A stretch of 64,000 nucleotides of DNA from the NCBI GenBank assembly GCA_040772505.1, contig JAXGYA010000004.1, positions 62,001 through 126,000 of the forward strand, given 5' to 3'. The notes under the pieces were generated by a model. The model was not told where the DNA came from. It did not search any database and worked only from the letters and a program-made list of their open reading frames with translations. Below are positions 61,978-64,000 of the stretch, piece by piece. Origin of the DNA: Mariniphaga sp040772505. Lineage in GTDB: Bacteria; Bacteroidota; Bacteroidia; Bacteroidales; Prolixibacteraceae. The translations under genes were made by a program, and so were the position numbers. The first letter of the stretch is position 1. Every line of letters begins with the position of its first letter.

Positions 61978-64000
61978 ATGTCTGTAGAGGAATTAAATAG
62001 CGAAAAAGCAAGCGAACAGCAGAATAGGGAACCGGAAGGTATAAAAGAGGAGATAATCTATTTGCCGGGGATGTACCGGAATTGGTTTTTAGATTATGCT
62101 TCTTATGTAATCCTTGAACGGGCAGTTCCTTATGTAAACGACGGATTGAAGCCTGTTCAGCGCCGCATCATGCATGCCATGCGCGAGATGGATGACGGAA
62201 GATACAACAAAGTGGCGAATATCATCGGGCAGACAATGCAATACCACCCCCATGGCGATGCTTCCATTGGCGAAGCAATTGTGCAGCTTGGACAGAAAGA
62301 GTTGCTTATTGACACTCAGGGAAACTGGGGAAACACGCACACAGGTGACGGAGCAGCTGCACCCCGTTATATTGAGGCGCGGTTGTCGAAGTTTGCCCTT
62401 GAAGTGCTGTTTAACCCGAAAACTACCCAGTGGAAGTTATCTTACGACGGACGAAAAAATGAACCGGTGACTCTTCCTGCAAAGTTTCCTCTGCTGTTGG
62501 CACAAGGCGTTGAAGGAATTGCAGTGGGACTGGCATCAAGAATTTTTCCGCACAATTTCAACGAACTTCTTGACGGATGTATTGCCTGTCTGAGAGGCGA
62601 AGAGTTTGAACTGCTGCCCGATTTTCCGGGCGGCGGGCTTGCTGATTGCAGCAGATACAACGACGGTTTGCGCGGCGGCGCTGTGAAAGTACGTGCAAAA
62701 ATCGAAAAGCAGGACAACAAAACATTAGTTATTACTGAACTGCCCTACGGAAAAACAACCACAACCCTCATCGAATCTATCATAAAAGCCAACGAAAGGG
62801 GCAAAATAAAAATCCGGAAAATTGATGACAATACTGCCGGAAATGTAGAAATTCTCATACACCTGAATTCCGGGGTTTCGTCAGACAAAACCATCGATGC
62901 GCTGTATGCTTTCACCGACTGTGAAGTTTCAATTTCGCCGAATGCCTGTATAATTGAAAACGATAAGCCACATTTTATCGGCGTATCCGAGATTTTGAAA
63001 CATTCTGCCGAAAGCACTCTGCAACTGCTCAAACTGGAGCTGGAAATCAGAAAAGGCGAATTGGAGGAAGCGTGGCATTTTGCATCGCTGGAAAAGATTT
63101 TTATTGAAGAGCGGATATATAAGGATAAAAAGTTTGAGGATTCGGAGAATATGGATCAGGCGGTTGCACATATCGACAAACGCATGGAGCCATGGAAACC
63201 GAAGTTTAAACGGGAAATTACCCGCGAGGATATTCTCCGGCTTATGGAAATCCGAATGGCACGAATACTAAAGTTCAACACGGATAAAGCAGTAGAAAAT
63301 ATTCTTTCCATCGAAGATGAAATCGAAAAAATCAAGAAAAATATTGAGCAGATTGTTCCCTATACCATTCAGTGGTTCACCTATCTGAAAGAAAAATATG
63401 GAAAAGGGCGTGAGCGCAGAACCAAAATCAGAAGCTTCGAGAACATTGTGGCAGCAAAGGTGGCGATAAGAAATGAAAAACTCTATGTTGACCGCAAGGA
63501 GGGATTTATGGGATTCGGATTAAAAAAAGATGAATATCTGTGCGATTGTTCTGATATTGATGACGTTATTGTATTCCGGCGCGATGGAACCTATTTTATT
63601 ACTAAAGTTACCGAAAAAGCTTTTATCGGCAAAAACCCGCTTCACATTGCGATTTTCAAACGGGATGATGAACGGACCATATACAATGTTGTTTATCGCG
63701 ACGGCAAAACCGGATATTCCTATATGAAACGCTTTTCGGTTACCGGAATTACGCGCGACAGAGAGTATGATGTTACCAAAGGTACTTCCGGCTCGCGAAT
63801 TGTTTATTTCTCGGCCAACCCCAACGGCGAAGCCGAAACACTGAAGATTTTGCTGAAACCAAAAGCGCGGTTGAGAAAAGTAGCTTTTGAAATAGATATG
63901 GGCGAACTGGCAATCAGAGGCAGGCAGGCAATAGGAAATATTCTGACCAAACATGAAGTATTTAAAATTTCGCTCAAAGAAAAGGGGGTTTCCACTTTAG
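61978..64000 (+). CDS. parC: DNA topoisomerase IV subunit A, N-terminal part (cut by window edge)
   Basis: DNA-cleaving subunit partnering ParE. The frame is open from ATG 61978 for 674 codons to the window edge, so the C-terminus is missing. The catalytic tyrosine is Tyr131 in GAAAPRYIEAR; the start region YASYVILERAVPYVNDGLKP and QRRIMHAMREMDDGRYNKVA is typical. The quinolone-determining stretch reads YHPHGDASIGEAIVQLGQ. The C-terminal part in view shows the beginning of beta-pinwheel blades (VIVFRRDGTYFITKV). The GyrA box cannot be judged, but operon context favours ParC. Confidence 0.9.
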   Translation, partial: MSVEELNSEKASEQQNREPEGIKEEIIYLPGMYRNWFLDYASYVILERAVPYVNDGLKPVQRRIMHAMREMDDGRYNKVANIIGQTMQYHPHGDASIGEAIVQLGQKELLIDTQGNWGNTHTGDGAAAPRYIEARLSKFALEVLFNPKTTQWKLSYDGRKNEPVTLPAKFPLLLAQGVEGIAVGLASRIFPHNFNELLDGCIACLRGEEFELLPDFPGGGLADCSRYNDGLRGGAVKVRAKIEKQDNKTLVITELPYGKTTTTLIESIIKANERGKIKIRKIDDNTAGNVEILIHLNSGVSSDKTIDALYAFTDCEVSISPNACIIENDKPHFIGVSEILKHSAESTLQLLKLELEIRKGELEEAWHFASLEKIFIEERIYKDKKFEDSENMDQAVAHIDKRMEPWKPKFKREITREDILRLMEIRMARILKFNTDKAVENILSIEDEIEKIKKNIEQIVPYTIQWFTYLKEKYGKGRERRTKIRSFENIVAAKVAIRNEKLYVDRKEGFMGFGLKKDEYLCDCSDIDDVIVFRRDGTYFITKVTEKAFIGKNPLHIAIFKRDDERTIYNVVYRDGKTGYSYMKRFSVTGITRDREYDVTKGTSGSRIVYFSANPNGEAETLKILLKPKARLRKVAFEIDMGELAIRGRQAIGNILTKHEVFKISLKEKGVSTL

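Overview
The window is chromosomal DNA from a member of the Bacteroidota, most likely an anaerobic or fermentative Bacteroidales-type organism. The evidence for this is: promoters of the TTTG / TAnnTTTG type before many genes, A/T-rich leaders without strong Shine-Dalgarno sites, signal peptides ending in 'AQ', the order pdxJ / CBS / nadK / DUF6089-like / uppS / bamA / skp / skp / murI, a GT3-type glycogen synthase, KorAB (2-oxoacid:ferredoxin oxidoreductase), a type B L31 and adjacent parE-parC. No rRNA, tRNA, CRISPR array, IS element or prophage was recognised. Both ends cut genes: leuS on the left and parC on the right.

Left third (1-24 kb) is mostly core functions. leuS, tpx, a secreted S9 peptidase, an oxidoreductase overlapping malQ, and an esterase-pdxJ pair come first. 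An envelope-biogenesis run follows: CBS protein, nadK, an outer-membrane barrel protein, uppS, bamA with an unusual Gly/Tyr-rich loop, and two Skp-like chaperones. Next are glycogen synthase, murI, a sugar kinase / nucleotidyltransferase pair and a gamma-carbonic anhydrase. korA-korB close the section. malQ and glycogen synthase point to glycogen storage; uppS, murI and bamA serve wall and outer-membrane assembly.

The middle (24-45 kb) is mixed: a small outer-membrane protein, two tandem GNAT-like paralogues, rpmE2, lon, a GT2 glycosyltransferase, a membrane-anchored OmpH-like protein, cutC and miaA. Immediately after the miaA hairpin comes an AT-rich type II restriction-modification pair whose methyltransferase carries an N-terminal helix-turn-helix. 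Beside it is a decayed patch with a TonB-dependent receptor pseudogene, a truncated His-rich small ORF and a duplicated fragment of the neighbouring acyl-ACP thioesterase gene. Then come yjdM, an rRNA methyltransferase, map, a KamA-family radical SAM enzyme followed by a diflavin reductase, and a nitrilase-family amidase.

The right third (45-64 kb) holds the most interesting accessory locus: a tightly packed five-gene minus-strand operon (45.7-51.2 kb) behind one strong promoter. All five products are exported: a large protein ending in a beta-barrel, three smaller periplasmic proteins and a lipoprotein with a glycine-zipper stretch. I do not recognise a described system in it. It is followed by a LytM-like protein lacking the metal ligands, a polytopic membrane protein, a TetR-TolC-adaptor-RND efflux operon that ends in a PII-like protein, and parE-parC.
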